38,064 nt of DNA, from NCBI RefSeq assembly GCF_017888565.1, contig NZ_JAGHFX010000091.1, positions 1 through 38,064 on the forward strand, read 5' to 3'. This DNA comes from Clostridium sp. Lineage in GTDB: Bacteria > Bacillota > Clostridia > Clostridiales > Clostridiaceae. How positions within the stretch are numbered: position 1 is the first letter of the stretch; every line of letters starts with the position of its first letter. Below the pieces are notes generated by a model. It searched no databases, was not told the origin of the DNA, and worked only from the letters and a program-made list of their open reading frames with translations. Shown here piece by piece: positions 31,425 to 38,045 of the stretch. A program made the position numbers and the translations under genes.

Positions 31425-31566
31425 TAAAATGTTTGGCGACATTTTAATTTATATAACTGAAACTGGTAGTCTGAATACCAAGAGACAGAGTGTTGGAACT
31501 TTAAATTCATTTTATGCTTATATAATAGCATAAGGTGAAAGTTTGTGCAATATAAAAAATCACAAA
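31425..31566 (+). other. Non-coding region with serial stem-loops
   Basis: No plausible gene lies between 31152 and 31781. Stem-loops are visible at 31425-31446 (TAAAATGT/ACATTTTA), 31464-31480 (TGGTA/TACCA), 31512-31533 (TTATGCT/AGCATAA) and 31542-31566 (TTTGTG/CACAAA). Such a series in front of a primase gene is what a single-strand initiation or leading-region element could look like. A structured regulatory RNA is the alternative. Confidence 0.45.
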
Positions 31567-31593
31567 TTGACAGGAGGAAACCAAAGTAATTTT

Positions 31594-31602
31594 TGGTATA
31601 AT
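31594..31602 (+). promoter_or_regulatory. Extended -10 promoter for a short leader or small RNA
   Basis: TGGTATAAT is a perfect extended -10. TTGACA at 31567-31572 is 24 bp away, too far for a normal -35. Transcription from about 31609 would meet the 31647 terminator after about 70 nt. Confidence 0.5.
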
Positions 31603-31646
31603 TTACAATTTGAATTTTAACTTGCGTAACATAAGTTTTGATATAT

Positions 31647-31679
31647 AACTCTTAGGTATTTATACCTAAGAGTTTTTTT
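31647..31679 (+). terminator. Terminator/attenuator upstream of the primase gene
   Basis: AACTCTTAGGTA and TACCTAAGAGTT form a perfect 12-bp stem with a TTTA loop and a run of seven further T. It lies about 100 bp before the primase start and after the promoter at 31594, so primase expression appears attenuated. The alternative is that a 70-nt RNA is made separately. Confidence 0.85.
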
Positions 31680-31712
31680 GTTGTAGGAAAACATTACGGA
31701 GCAATTTAAACA

Positions 31713-31759
31713 GATAAATTGTGGGGAGGGGGGAACTATACCCAAAATCACAATTTATC
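31713..31759 (+). other. 11-bp inverted repeat with G-rich loop before the primase ribosome site
   Basis: GATAAATTGTG (31713-31723) and CACAATTTATC (31749-31759) are perfect complements. The 25-base loop begins GGGAGGGGGGAAC and ends in CCCAAAAT. It stops five bases before GAAAGGAGGG, the primase Shine-Dalgarno. AATCACAAATTGACAG at 31558-31573 resembles its right arm and flank, so it may be a second copy of the hairpin at 31542. Confidence 0.6.
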
Positions 31760-31781
31760 AGACGAAAGGAGGGACAAGACT

Positions 31782-33608
31782 TTGAAGGATAAAGGGAATT
31801 TTATAGAGCAAATGTTTATATATAAAATGCTAAATAAAGCTGAAGAAGTTCAAAATTATTTTGGTATTCATGAAGTAGTTTCAGGGGATTTTTCTCAAAA
31901 TAGAATTGAGAAAAAATATGAAACTCATATAGAGAAATTATTAGAATATCCTATAAAAAATAGATGGAATAAAGAGCTTAGTCATATGAGCCTTCAAAGT
32001 TTTTGTACCTTCTTAAATAAACAAAATAGAAATTTAAGAACTGAAGAATTAGATGATAGATATTATCCATTTACACTTGAATTTGAATCATCAAAGAAGA
32101 TAGATCATAGTGATGTATTATTAGAAGTAGCCCAATATCTTAAATATTTAATGAGTGAATTGAGTGTAAATAAAGAAGATTTTACTATTATAATAAATAA
32201 TTCAAAATCAGTTTATATAATGGTTAATCCAAAAGTATTTGGATTAAAACCAAGTAAAAATGTACATAGAATTTATACAGAAATGTATAAAAAAATAAAA
32301 GAAGAACTAGGCTTAAAATTTGTAGATGAAAGTGTAGTTAATTCAAGCTACAGATTAATAAAAACTCCAGGATCTTATTACAAAGGTGGATATGTTAATT
32401 ATGTTTCACTAGATGAGTTTATGAGCCTAATGACTGGTTATTTAACAAGGGCAAAATTAACTAAAAGACAAAGGGACATAAGAAACTTAATGTTACCTGG
32501 TATTCAATCAGTTCCAATGACAAGATTATATGATAAGTCAAAAAAGAAGGTTGAAAAGTCTTTAAAAGAATACAAAAATAAAGGAAATAAAGTTTTAAAT
32601 TTACCAGGAACAGAATGTACTAGAGAGTGTGTAAAAACATTAATAAATATGCCAGTAATGGATAAAGGTAATAGAAATAATTTCTTAGTAAGTATAGCAT
32701 TAGGTCTAAGTGAAGCTAATTATAATGGAGATGAAATTAAAGAGATTCTAAGAAGAAAAGCTATAGAGTGGAAACATGATGAAAGTTTAAGAGCTGTTGA
32801 AAATAAGTATAAATCATTAATAAGAAATAGGACTAATTTTTCTTGTGATAAAGTAAAAATGCTTTTTGAAGAAGAAGGATTAAGCCTTGGTTGTAATGTC
32901 TGTAAAAAGGCTATAAATAGTATTTATATTTCAAGAAGTATAGTTGAATCTATTTATAACAACAAGGGGGCAGTACGTCATTATAGAGCCTATTTAGAGA
33001 TAGAAAAACAAAAGCTTTTTGGTAGATACTTTAATATAGATGAAGTTGGAATAAAAGTAGCAACTTTAAAAGAATTAGCAAAGAAAATAAATGGAAAATT
33101 AGAAAAGAAACAAGACTTATTTAAATTAACTATAAACAGAGGAAAGGCAATATATAGATTACCTTTAGACTATATAGAAAATGCAGTTGATGTATTAGAT
33201 CAAAAAATAGGTAAGGTATTAATGTTAATAGTTAAAGCATATTCAAGTAATACTTATGGAGCATTTATAAGCTTGGGAGTTTCAAAAATTGCTGAATATT
33301 TATCTTTCAAAAATGAAAGAAGTGTATATAAGTTCTTAAAGGAACTAGAGAAGATAGGTTTTTTAACTAAAAACAAAAATGGAATAACATTATATTATAA
33401 GAATAGAAAAGTAGTAAGTTTAGAAGAAGAAAGAGAAAATAGAAAAGTAAAAATTATAGAAGGAACGAAAGTAGTAAACGGGCTACAATTAAAATTTGAT
33501 TTTGAAAAAATAGAAGCTGGTACAAATATAAAAGAAATAAATTTTGAAAATTATAACTTCAATAGAATTGAAAGTAATAAAGAAATTAACAGAGGTTCGC
33601 CACCATGA
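31782..33608 (+). CDS. Plasmid primase, archaeo-eukaryotic primase (AEP) type with PriCT-like and winged-helix regions
   Basis: This protein has 608 residues from TTG 31782, nine bases after GGAGG; an upstream in-frame extension crosses the hairpin and is unlikely. An AEP-like core lies at about 65-215. YYPFTLEFESS would carry the acidic metal ligands, NSKSVYIMVNPK replaces the usual sGxH strand, and SSYRLIKTPGSYYKGG is the conserved basic/Gly stretch. A PriCT-like helical domain follows (about 280-370, NRNNFLVSIALGLSEANYNG). A cysteine pair CNVC lies near 375. A winged-helix-like C-terminus closes it (about 480-560). It probably primes the complementary strand after transfer, or plasmid replication. 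The acidic motif is not canonical, so activity needs proof. Confidence 0.65.
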   Translation: MKDKGNFIEQMFIYKMLNKAEEVQNYFGIHEVVSGDFSQNRIEKKYETHIEKLLEYPIKNRWNKELSHMSLQSFCTFLNKQNRNLRTEELDDRYYPFTLEFESSKKIDHSDVLLEVAQYLKYLMSELSVNKEDFTIIINNSKSVYIMVNPKVFGLKPSKNVHRIYTEMYKKIKEELGLKFVDESVVNSSYRLIKTPGSYYKGGYVNYVSLDEFMSLMTGYLTRAKLTKRQRDIRNLMLPGIQSVPMTRLYDKSKKKVEKSLKEYKNKGNKVLNLPGTECTRECVKTLINMPVMDKGNRNNFLVSIALGLSEANYNGDEIKEILRRKAIEWKHDESLRAVENKYKSLIRNRTNFSCDKVKMLFEEEGLSLGCNVCKKAINSIYISRSIVESIYNNKGAVRHYRAYLEIEKQKLFGRYFNIDEVGIKVATLKELAKKINGKLEKKQDLFKLTINRGKAIYRLPLDYIENAVDVLDQKIGKVLMLIVKAYSSNTYGAFISLGVSKIAEYLSFKNERSVYKFLKELEKIGFLTKNKNGITLYYKNRKVVSLEEERENRKVKIIEGTKVVNGLQLKFDFEKIEAGTNIKEINFENYNFNRIESNKEINRGSPP

Positions 33609-33629
33609 AAGGTATAAATTAATGTTCGT

Positions 33630-33667
33630 GTTTTATGGCTAGAATTTTTATGGCCATAAAACTTTTA
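33630..33667 (+). terminator. Terminator after the primase gene
   Basis: GTTTTATGGC and GCCATAAAAC form a perfect ten-bp stem around 13 bases, followed by TTTT. Confidence 0.75.
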
Positions 33668-33853
33668 ATGAAATATTCCAGGATAATTTTAATAAAAATA
33701 CGAATAAAAATATAAGTTATAGAAAAAATGTACAAGCTATCTATAAGGCTATCTAAGGAGTTTTATATTTAAAGGTATTATAATACTAAAGTCATATAAA
33801 TAAGGCTATAAACAAATGAAATAATAATATAATTGAAGGGGGGTAAAAGTTCA

Positions 33854-33973
33854 ATGAAGTCAATTTCCAAAATAAGTAATATTTTCGGATTGATGAAAAA
33901 TTTCAACAATAAAATTTATACGAATACATTGAATTTACTAGCTTTTAGGAGTATTAAGAATTTTTGTATTTAA
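33854..33973 (+). CDS. Possible 39-residue basic peptide
   Basis: The ATG follows GAAGGGGGG at about 12-base spacing, inside a 620-bp gap that otherwise lacks genes. The peptide is basic and moderately hydrophobic, with a single cysteine next to the end (NFCI). No family is recognised and length alone gives little support. The strong G-rich ribosome-like site is the reason for listing it. Confidence 0.25.
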   Translation: MKSISKISNIFGLMKNFNNKIYTNTLNLLAFRSIKNFCI

Positions 33974-33990
33974 ATATAATATCTTTATAT

Positions 33991-34007
33991 AGTTCCCCGT
34001 AGGGACT
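33991..34007 (+). other. Distant hairpin-family member: AGTTCC-CCGTA-GGGACT
   Basis: A six-bp stem with a G-U pair, sharing GTTCCC...GGAC with the other family hairpins. No T-run follows. Confidence 0.4.
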
Positions 34008-34045
34008 CTCATTCTTCTAGCAAATATTACTTATTTTAATAAAAG

Positions 34046-34102
34046 TATATACTATCAAATTTTGTATTAATATATGAATTTCATTTACGAGGATAGTATA
34101 TA
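34046..34102. promoter_or_regulatory. 11-bp inverted repeat upstream of the 34227 gene
   Basis: TATATACTATC (34046-34056) and GATAGTATATA (34092-34102) are perfect complements 35 bp apart. Similar core bases (GATACTATAT, ATATAGTATC) make the PadR-gene palindrome at 35755-35777, so PadR might bind both. The rest of 33668-34226 shows no gene I can support apart from the 39-residue frame. Confidence 0.4.
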
Positions 34103-34226
34103 AGATATATTATTTATTATATACGGGAGGTGTATTTTAGAAGATACTTAAAGAAAAGATTAAGAATGACAAGAAGTTTAATTTATTTTTTTAATGTTAA
34201 ATTAAAGATATGGAAGGAGAATTTAT

Positions 34227-34688
34227 ATGAAAATTAATAATGATATGATAGCTATTAGAGTTACAGATAACAATAATTTTGAAAGAGCAAATAAAATAAT
34301 GGATATATATTGCAAAAATGCTTCAGAAAATAAAGGAGTAACATGGTACTCTACAAATCTTCCAATTGGTAAAGATCAAGATCCACCTAACGCTATACTT
34401 TTTCATAATAAAAAGAATTTTGAATTTTATTATATGGTAGATATATTAGAAATAAGAAGTTTTGAAAATAAAGAAATTATTACAGAAAGAGAAATTCCAG
34501 AAGTTTATAAAGATGTTCCTAAAAAAACATGGCTACGAATAAGTAATATTAAAAAAATAGAAAAAGATGTTCTTAAACAATATTATACAAGAGATAAAAA
34601 TGAATTATTATTTGATAAATTAACTAAAAATAAAAATGAACAAATTTTCTCACGTATATATTTTTATAAATTGGAAGAAGAAATTTAG
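34227..34688 (+). CDS. Possible PUA/EVE-like domain protein, function uncertain
   Basis: This protein has 153 residues from an ATG after GGAAGGAGA. Segments TWYSTNLPIGKDQDPPNAIL, FYYMVDILEIRSF and KKTWLRISNIKKIE suggest a small beta barrel. The Trp-Tyr start and a TWLRI strand recall EVE/PUA-like readers of modified nucleic-acid bases. The resemblance is by eye and weak. There are no cysteines beyond one near residue 29 and no membrane segment. It stands alone with its own terminator, at the start of the cargo region. If EVE-like, a role in sensing modified DNA would fit cargo defence. Confidence 0.4.
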   Translation: MKINNDMIAIRVTDNNNFERANKIMDIYCKNASENKGVTWYSTNLPIGKDQDPPNAILFHNKKNFEFYYMVDILEIRSFENKEIITEREIPEVYKDVPKKTWLRISNIKKIEKDVLKQYYTRDKNELLFDKLTKNKNEQIFSRIYFYKLEEEI

Positions 34689-34692
34689 TAAT

Positions 34693-34729
34693 AAAAAAGA
34701 ACTCGTTTTTATTTATCGAGTTCTTTTTT
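34693..34729. terminator. Bidirectional terminator between convergent cargo genes
   Basis: AAAAAAGAACTCG (34693-34705) and CGAGTTCTTTTTT (34717-34729) form a perfect 13-bp stem with an 11-base loop. It overlaps the end of the minus-strand 52-residue gene. Confidence 0.85.
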
Positions 34730-34867
34730 AGCTTCTTCATACTGTTCTTTAGTATAAGGAATATTGTTTTCTTTTAATACCTCAACATACCTATCTAGGT
34801 TTATTATTTTTTCTCCTGGTCTTGTTAGGAATGGATTATTTATGTCATGTGGTTTCCATTTATACAT
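34709..34867 (-). CDS. Small hypothetical protein downstream of the DUF2726 nuclease gene
   Basis: This protein has 52 residues on the minus strand. TAAGGAGGTAACT (minus strand, near 34880-34868) is a near-perfect Shine-Dalgarno at correct spacing to the ATG. The sequence opens MYKWKPHDINNPFLTRPGEK and ends in a charged helix (YTKEQYEEAKKELDK). It is 21 bases after the nuclease stop codon in the same direction, so the two form an operon. Its small acidic form would suit a partner or inhibitor of the nuclease. That is only a guess from position. Confidence 0.6.
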   Translation of the reverse strand: MYKWKPHDINNPFLTRPGEKIINLDRYVEVLKENNIPYTKEQYEEAKKELDK

Positions 34868-34888
34868 AGTTACCTCCTTAAAATAAAT

Positions 34889-35632
34889 TTAAATAAATGT
34901 ATAATTAATTGATTTACTATGCCTACAGTCTAATGAAAGAAATCCCGAACAACCTAAAAATTTTTCTCCAGTTTTATTATTAGATTTTTCAATCATTTTA
35001 CTTCCACATTCTGGACAGTAAATAGGAGCAGTAGATAATAGTTTAGTAAGTTCACTTTCAATAAAAGCATAGTTACAATTATCGGGTTTCAATCTTAATA
35101 ATTGTATTCCATTTCTTTCGAGTAATGAATTTTTAAAAGCATCTCTTATTCTTTGCTTATCGTCTAATTCGTGATGTGATCCATCTATTTCAATTGCTAC
35201 TAAAGGAACAAAAGATTTTTCAGATAGTAATAATATATCTATATGATAAGAAGAAAGTTGCTTTAAGTTTTGATTGTTAAAATCATTAGTAGGTTTAAAA
35301 AGTTCTCTTAATGAAACATGAGGTAATATTTCAACTTTAGCAGATTTATTTTTTATAAAATTATTAATATAAAAATATACTTCTTTTTCTAAAGAGCTAT
35401 CCCAAAAGTCTTTTTCTTTATAGTAATATGTACTTTTTTTTATACTCTCAATTCTTTCTTCAGTAGATTTGTAATTTTGATTTAAAGTTAAATTTTTATT
35501 TGAACTTACATTATTATTTTTCTCAATAGTAAGCCTATTAATTTTTTGAGTTAAGTTTGATAAAGATTTTTTTAAAGAGTTATTTTTATATAGCAAATAA
35601 CCTATTATAATACAAACAATTAAAAATTCCAT
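34889..35632 (-). CDS. Membrane-anchored DUF2726 nuclease-like protein with topoisomerase-type zinc finger
   Basis: This protein has 247 residues from the ATG at 35632, which follows GGGAGGG; the longer frame upstream lacks a ribosome site. An N-terminal membrane helix (about 2-16) precedes a coiled segment (about 19-65). A DUF2726 restriction-endonuclease-like domain spans about 75-200. Candidate catalytic residues are E82 or E84, D132 (HIDILLL), E148 and D150 (AIEIDGSHH), followed by RIRDAFKNSLLERNGIQLLR. The C-terminus is a four-cysteine zinc finger (C206, C209, C228, C236) like those of type I topoisomerases. The combination suggests DNA cleavage at the membrane, for example against incoming DNA. 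The role is unproven. Confidence 0.72.
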   Translation of the reverse strand: MEFLIVCIIIGYLLYKNNSLKKSLSNLTQKINRLTIEKNNNVSSNKNLTLNQNYKSTEERIESIKKSTYYYKEKDFWDSSLEKEVYFYINNFIKNKSAKVEILPHVSLRELFKPTNDFNNQNLKQLSSYHIDILLLSEKSFVPLVAIEIDGSHHELDDKQRIRDAFKNSLLERNGIQLLRLKPDNCNYAFIESELTKLLSTAPIYCPECGSKMIEKSNNKTGEKFLGCSGFLSLDCRHSKSINYTFI

Positions 35633-35754
35633 ATGTACCCTCCCAATATTAATATTATTAATATTAATATTTATTAGAAATTTTTTCAAGTTTTAGGATA
35701 TAAAATAAAAAATTGTCAACTAGAGAAAAAATATTGAAATTTCAAATATTCAAT

Positions 35755-35777
35755 GATACTATATAATATATAGTATC
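35755..35777. promoter_or_regulatory. Perfect palindrome over the padR -10 box
   Basis: GATACTATAT-AAT-ATATAGTATC has perfect ten-bp arms. The -10 TATAAT (35762-35767) lies in its centre, with a possible -35 TTTCAA at 35740-35745 (16 bp away). PadR proteins commonly repress their own promoter, and this is an ideal dimer site. Confidence 0.7.
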
Positions 35778-35807
35778 TTGTATATTTAAGTATGAGGGGA
35801 GGATTTT

Positions 35808-36140
35808 ATGGATATAGACAAGGAATCGTTAAAGGGACATCTTGATTCAATAATACTAAGTGTCTTATTAAGTCAAGATAATTATGGTTATGAAATGATA
35901 AAAAAAATAAAACAAGAAACTAATTCATTATTTGAAATAAAGGAAGGAACTTTATATGTAATATTAAAAAGATTAGAGAAAAATGAATTTATAGAATCAT
36001 ATTGGGATGAAAGCTTAAAAGTAGGTGCAAAACGAAAATATTATAAGATAACAAAAAGGGGAATTAAATATTTTAAGCAAAAGAAATCAGAATGGGAATT
36101 TCTAAAAGGTGTATTAAATAAGTTTTATGAGGAGAGATAA
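35808..36140 (+). CDS. PadR-family transcriptional repressor
   Basis: This 110-residue protein has a winged helix in residues about 10-85 with the familiar LSVLLSQDNYGYEMIKKI, EGTLYVILKRLEKNEFIESY and KRKYYKITKRG segments. A short C-terminal helix (about 88-110) serves dimerisation. GAGGGGAGGA precedes the ATG, and the promoter is covered by a perfect palindrome. It is followed one base later by a HAAS-type membrane protein, the common PadR partner. The inducing signal is unknown. Confidence 0.9.
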   Translation: MDIDKESLKGHLDSIILSVLLSQDNYGYEMIKKIKQETNSLFEIKEGTLYVILKRLEKNEFIESYWDESLKVGAKRKYYKITKRGIKYFKQKKSEWEFLKGVLNKFYEER

Positions 36141-36141
36141 T

Positions 36142-36954
36142 ATGAAGGTTTTAGATGAGTATATTGAATCAATAATTAAATATTACGATAAGGGAAATGT
36201 AGATTTAGACACTTTTAAAGAAGAAATTAAAGAATATTTAACTGATAAAATTGAAGAACTTAAGAAAAAAGGATATTCAGAAGAAAAAAGTATTGAAATA
36301 GCCAAAAGTGAATTTGGTAGTCCTTATGAGTTAGAGAAAGACTTTTCATCATTATTCAAAGTGAAAAATAGATGTTTTTTTATTGGAATTATTAGTTCTA
36401 TTAGTGCTTTAAGCATATTATTTATTAAAAGTATAATAAATAATTTATATACCACTATTGAAAGGCAAGATTTTTTAATCATATCTTTTATTATTTATTC
36501 AATATTAATGCTATTAAAACTTTTGATTGATAATAAAAAGAATATAACTATAGATAAGAAAAATATTTTATTTATAAGTATAGTTAATATTTATTTGATA
36601 GTTATTATTTCAAAATTAATTTTTCCTATTTTTATAGATTTTAATAATATAGGCAGCACTTATATAGAGTTAAGCTTTTCTAAGTATTATTTTAAACATA
36701 TAATTTTATATTATATTCCATTTGGAATTTTCATACCTATGATATTTAGTATTTTTAGAAATATAAAATCAGTATTTATACCAGGATTAATATTATTAAC
36801 AATAAGTGTTATTGGAAGCATAATAAAATATATTTTGGGAAGAATATTGTATTTAAACTTATATTCATATATCTTTATGATCATTGGAGGTATATTAGGT
36901 TCTTTAATATTTATGAAAATATATAAACGTAAAAATATAGGTTGGTTATTATAA
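36142..36954 (+). CDS. HAAS/DUF1700-like signalling domain plus multi-span membrane protein
   Basis: This protein has 270 residues from ATG 36142, with GAGGAGA in the end of padR; an ATG at 36127 lies before that site. Residues about 1-75 form a three-helix HAAS-like domain (DLDTFKEEIKEYLTDKIEEL, then SEEKSIEIAKSEFGSPYELE). About six membrane helices follow to residue 262. PadR-HAAS gene pairs form one-component membrane signalling units in Firmicutes, where the HAAS domain is thought to interact with PadR. Here the pair lies in the cargo region next to a secreted protein of opposite direction. Confidence 0.75.
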   Translation: MKVLDEYIESIIKYYDKGNVDLDTFKEEIKEYLTDKIEELKKKGYSEEKSIEIAKSEFGSPYELEKDFSSLFKVKNRCFFIGIISSISALSILFIKSIINNLYTTIERQDFLIISFIIYSILMLLKLLIDNKKNITIDKKNILFISIVNIYLIVIISKLIFPIFIDFNNIGSTYIELSFSKYYFKHIILYYIPFGIFIPMIFSIFRNIKSVFIPGLILLTISVIGSIIKYILGRILYLNLYSYIFMIIGGILGSLIFMKIYKRKNIGWLL

Positions 36955-36969
36955 CCAACCTATATTTTT
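36931..36969. terminator. Bidirectional terminator between convergent genes
   Basis: Arms of 18 bases (36931-36948 and 36952-36969) are perfect complements with a TTA loop and A/T runs at both ends. It overlaps the last codons of the HAAS gene and meets the end of the secreted-protein gene. Confidence 0.9.
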
Positions 36970-37754
36970 TAATAAGCGTATATTTCTCCAAAACTAGAAG
37001 TTGTACCGCCAACTTTCATTTGAATTTTTAATTTACAATTATCAAAACTTTCACCTGGTATTTTATTTAAATAAAGTTCTCTGGAGCTAGAATCCCAATT
37101 GTTATATGAAGCAGTTCCAGTCCAACTAACATTTTTATAACCAACCCATTGTTTTTGAACAACAGTATATTCTAGTGGACCACTTTGTTTTAAATTAAGA
37201 TGAACATAATCGACATTAGCACTAAATGAATCACTATATTTAATAACATCACCATCTGATGCAGAAAGAGTAACATACCAAGATGTTAATTGAACACGAG
37301 GAGTTATAACAGGAATCTTTTCACCCTTTTCAATAGTCTTAATTGAAACATCATCTTTTAAAAGAATAAATGTTTCAGTTGAATTATTTTTTACTGTTAA
37401 TATTTCTTCGGTAATCTTATTATTATTGTAATAAAGTTTGCAATTTACATTATAAGTATCATTATTTTGCTTTTCAATTGATAAGATTTCAAAATCTTTT
37501 AAAGTCATATTAGGATTGTTTAGAGCTTCAATAACTTCTTTTCTTGAATCATCCTCACTTATTATTGATTCTTCTTTTGATAATTTTAGAATGCTATTAA
37601 TATCTTTATTTATAATAGCATTTAAATATTCATTAGACACATCTTCAATAACTGAATTTTTTGTATCTAACTCCATAGCTGAAACTGGAAGTGCAGATAA
37701 AGAAAAAACTGCACCAAAGATAACGCTTAGTATTCTTTTTTTGAACTTAACCAT
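36969..37754 (-). CDS. Secreted protein with NTF2-like and C-terminal beta domain, hypothetical
   Basis: This 261-residue protein has a clear signal peptide (KFKKRILSVIFGAVFSLSAL, cleavage near VSA-ME). Residues about 36-145 look like an NTF2/DUF4829-type fold (VSNEYLNAIINKDINSILKL with strands after it). Residues about 150-261 are beta-rich (TSWYVTLSASDGDVIKYSDS and LEYTVVQKQWVGYKNVSW), ending in GEIYAY. No anchor motif is present, so it is probably released. A strong promoter and an AGGAGG site give high expected expression. It could be a toxin, adhesin or bacteriocin-like factor, but I recognise none of these families. Confidence 0.6.
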   Translation of the reverse strand: MVKFKKRILSVIFGAVFSLSALPVSAMELDTKNSVIEDVSNEYLNAIINKDINSILKLSKEESIISEDDSRKEVIEALNNPNMTLKDFEILSIEKQNNDTYNVNCKLYYNNNKITEEILTVKNNSTETFILLKDDVSIKTIEKGEKIPVITPRVQLTSWYVTLSASDGDVIKYSDSFSANVDYVHLNLKQSGPLEYTVVQKQWVGYKNVSWTGTASYNNWDSSSRELYLNKIPGESFDNCKLKIQMKVGGTTSSFGEIYAY

Positions 37755-37788
37755 AGCAGCCTCCTAAAAATTTATTATTTTTAATAAT

Positions 37789-37817
37789 ATTTTACAAAAT
37801 TTTTAAAAATATGTCAA
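37789..37817 (-). promoter_or_regulatory. Promoter of the secreted-protein gene
   Basis: On the minus strand, TTGACA (37817-37812) and TAAAAT (37794-37789) are separated by 17 bp. The first is a perfect consensus. Confidence 0.75.
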
Positions 37818-37918
37818 ATTAGTAATATAATTATAAAAAAGATATATATATATTCATTTTTGTAATAAATTTATTATAGGATTGAAAAAATAAATATATA
37901 AATTTTTTTATTTACTAA

Positions 37919-37973
37919 CTAGTCTAAAAGTTTAGTGTCAAAACTTAACACTTTTGGACTAGGGGTGTTTTTT
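37919..37973 (+). terminator. Hairpin with T-run, or operator, before the right-edge promoter
   Basis: CTAGTCTAAAAGT (37919-37931) pairs with ACTTTTGGACTAG (37950-37962) including a G-U pair, and GTGTTTTTT follows. No plus-strand gene ends nearby, so it may end a small RNA or act as a protein site. The arms contain TC(T/C)AAAAGT, similar to the direct repeats at 38020. Confidence 0.5.
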
Positions 37974-37975
37974 AC

Positions 37976-38005
37976 TTGACATAGATTTTTAATTAACGAT
38001 AGAAT
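37976..38005 (+). promoter_or_regulatory. Strong promoter reading out of the window
   Basis: Consensus -35 TTGACA (37976-37981), 18-bp spacer, -10 TAGAAT (38000-38005). The transcript runs past the right edge. If the molecule is circular, it leads toward the partition-like gene that ends at 169. Confidence 0.7.
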
Positions 38006-38019
38006 AATACTTAATGAGG

Positions 38020-38045
38020 GGTCAAAAGTAATGGTCAAAAGTGAT
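38020..38045 (+). repeat. Tandem 13-bp repeat GGTCAAAAGTRAT
   Basis: GGTCAAAAGTAAT and GGTCAAAAGTGAT lie back to back just after the promoter. With the related TCTAAAAGT and inverted ACTTTTGGA at 37920-37961, this makes a small cluster of binding-site-like motifs, as expected for a partition site and operator. Confidence 0.6.

Noticed and set aside
31567..31602. TTGACA plus TATAAT as a full promoter
   Set aside because: The 24-bp spacer is too long for a normal sigma-A promoter, so only the extended -10 is listed.
32346..32356. Iteron-like GCTACAGATT inside the primase gene
   Set aside because: It matches only ten bases, is isolated, and encodes part of the conserved SSYRLIKTPG motif, so coding constraint explains it.
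34130..34237. 35-codon frame starting at GTG 34130
   Set aside because: The GTG lies inside the GGGAGGTG element itself, leaving no ribosome site upstream, and it overlaps the well-supported 34227 start.
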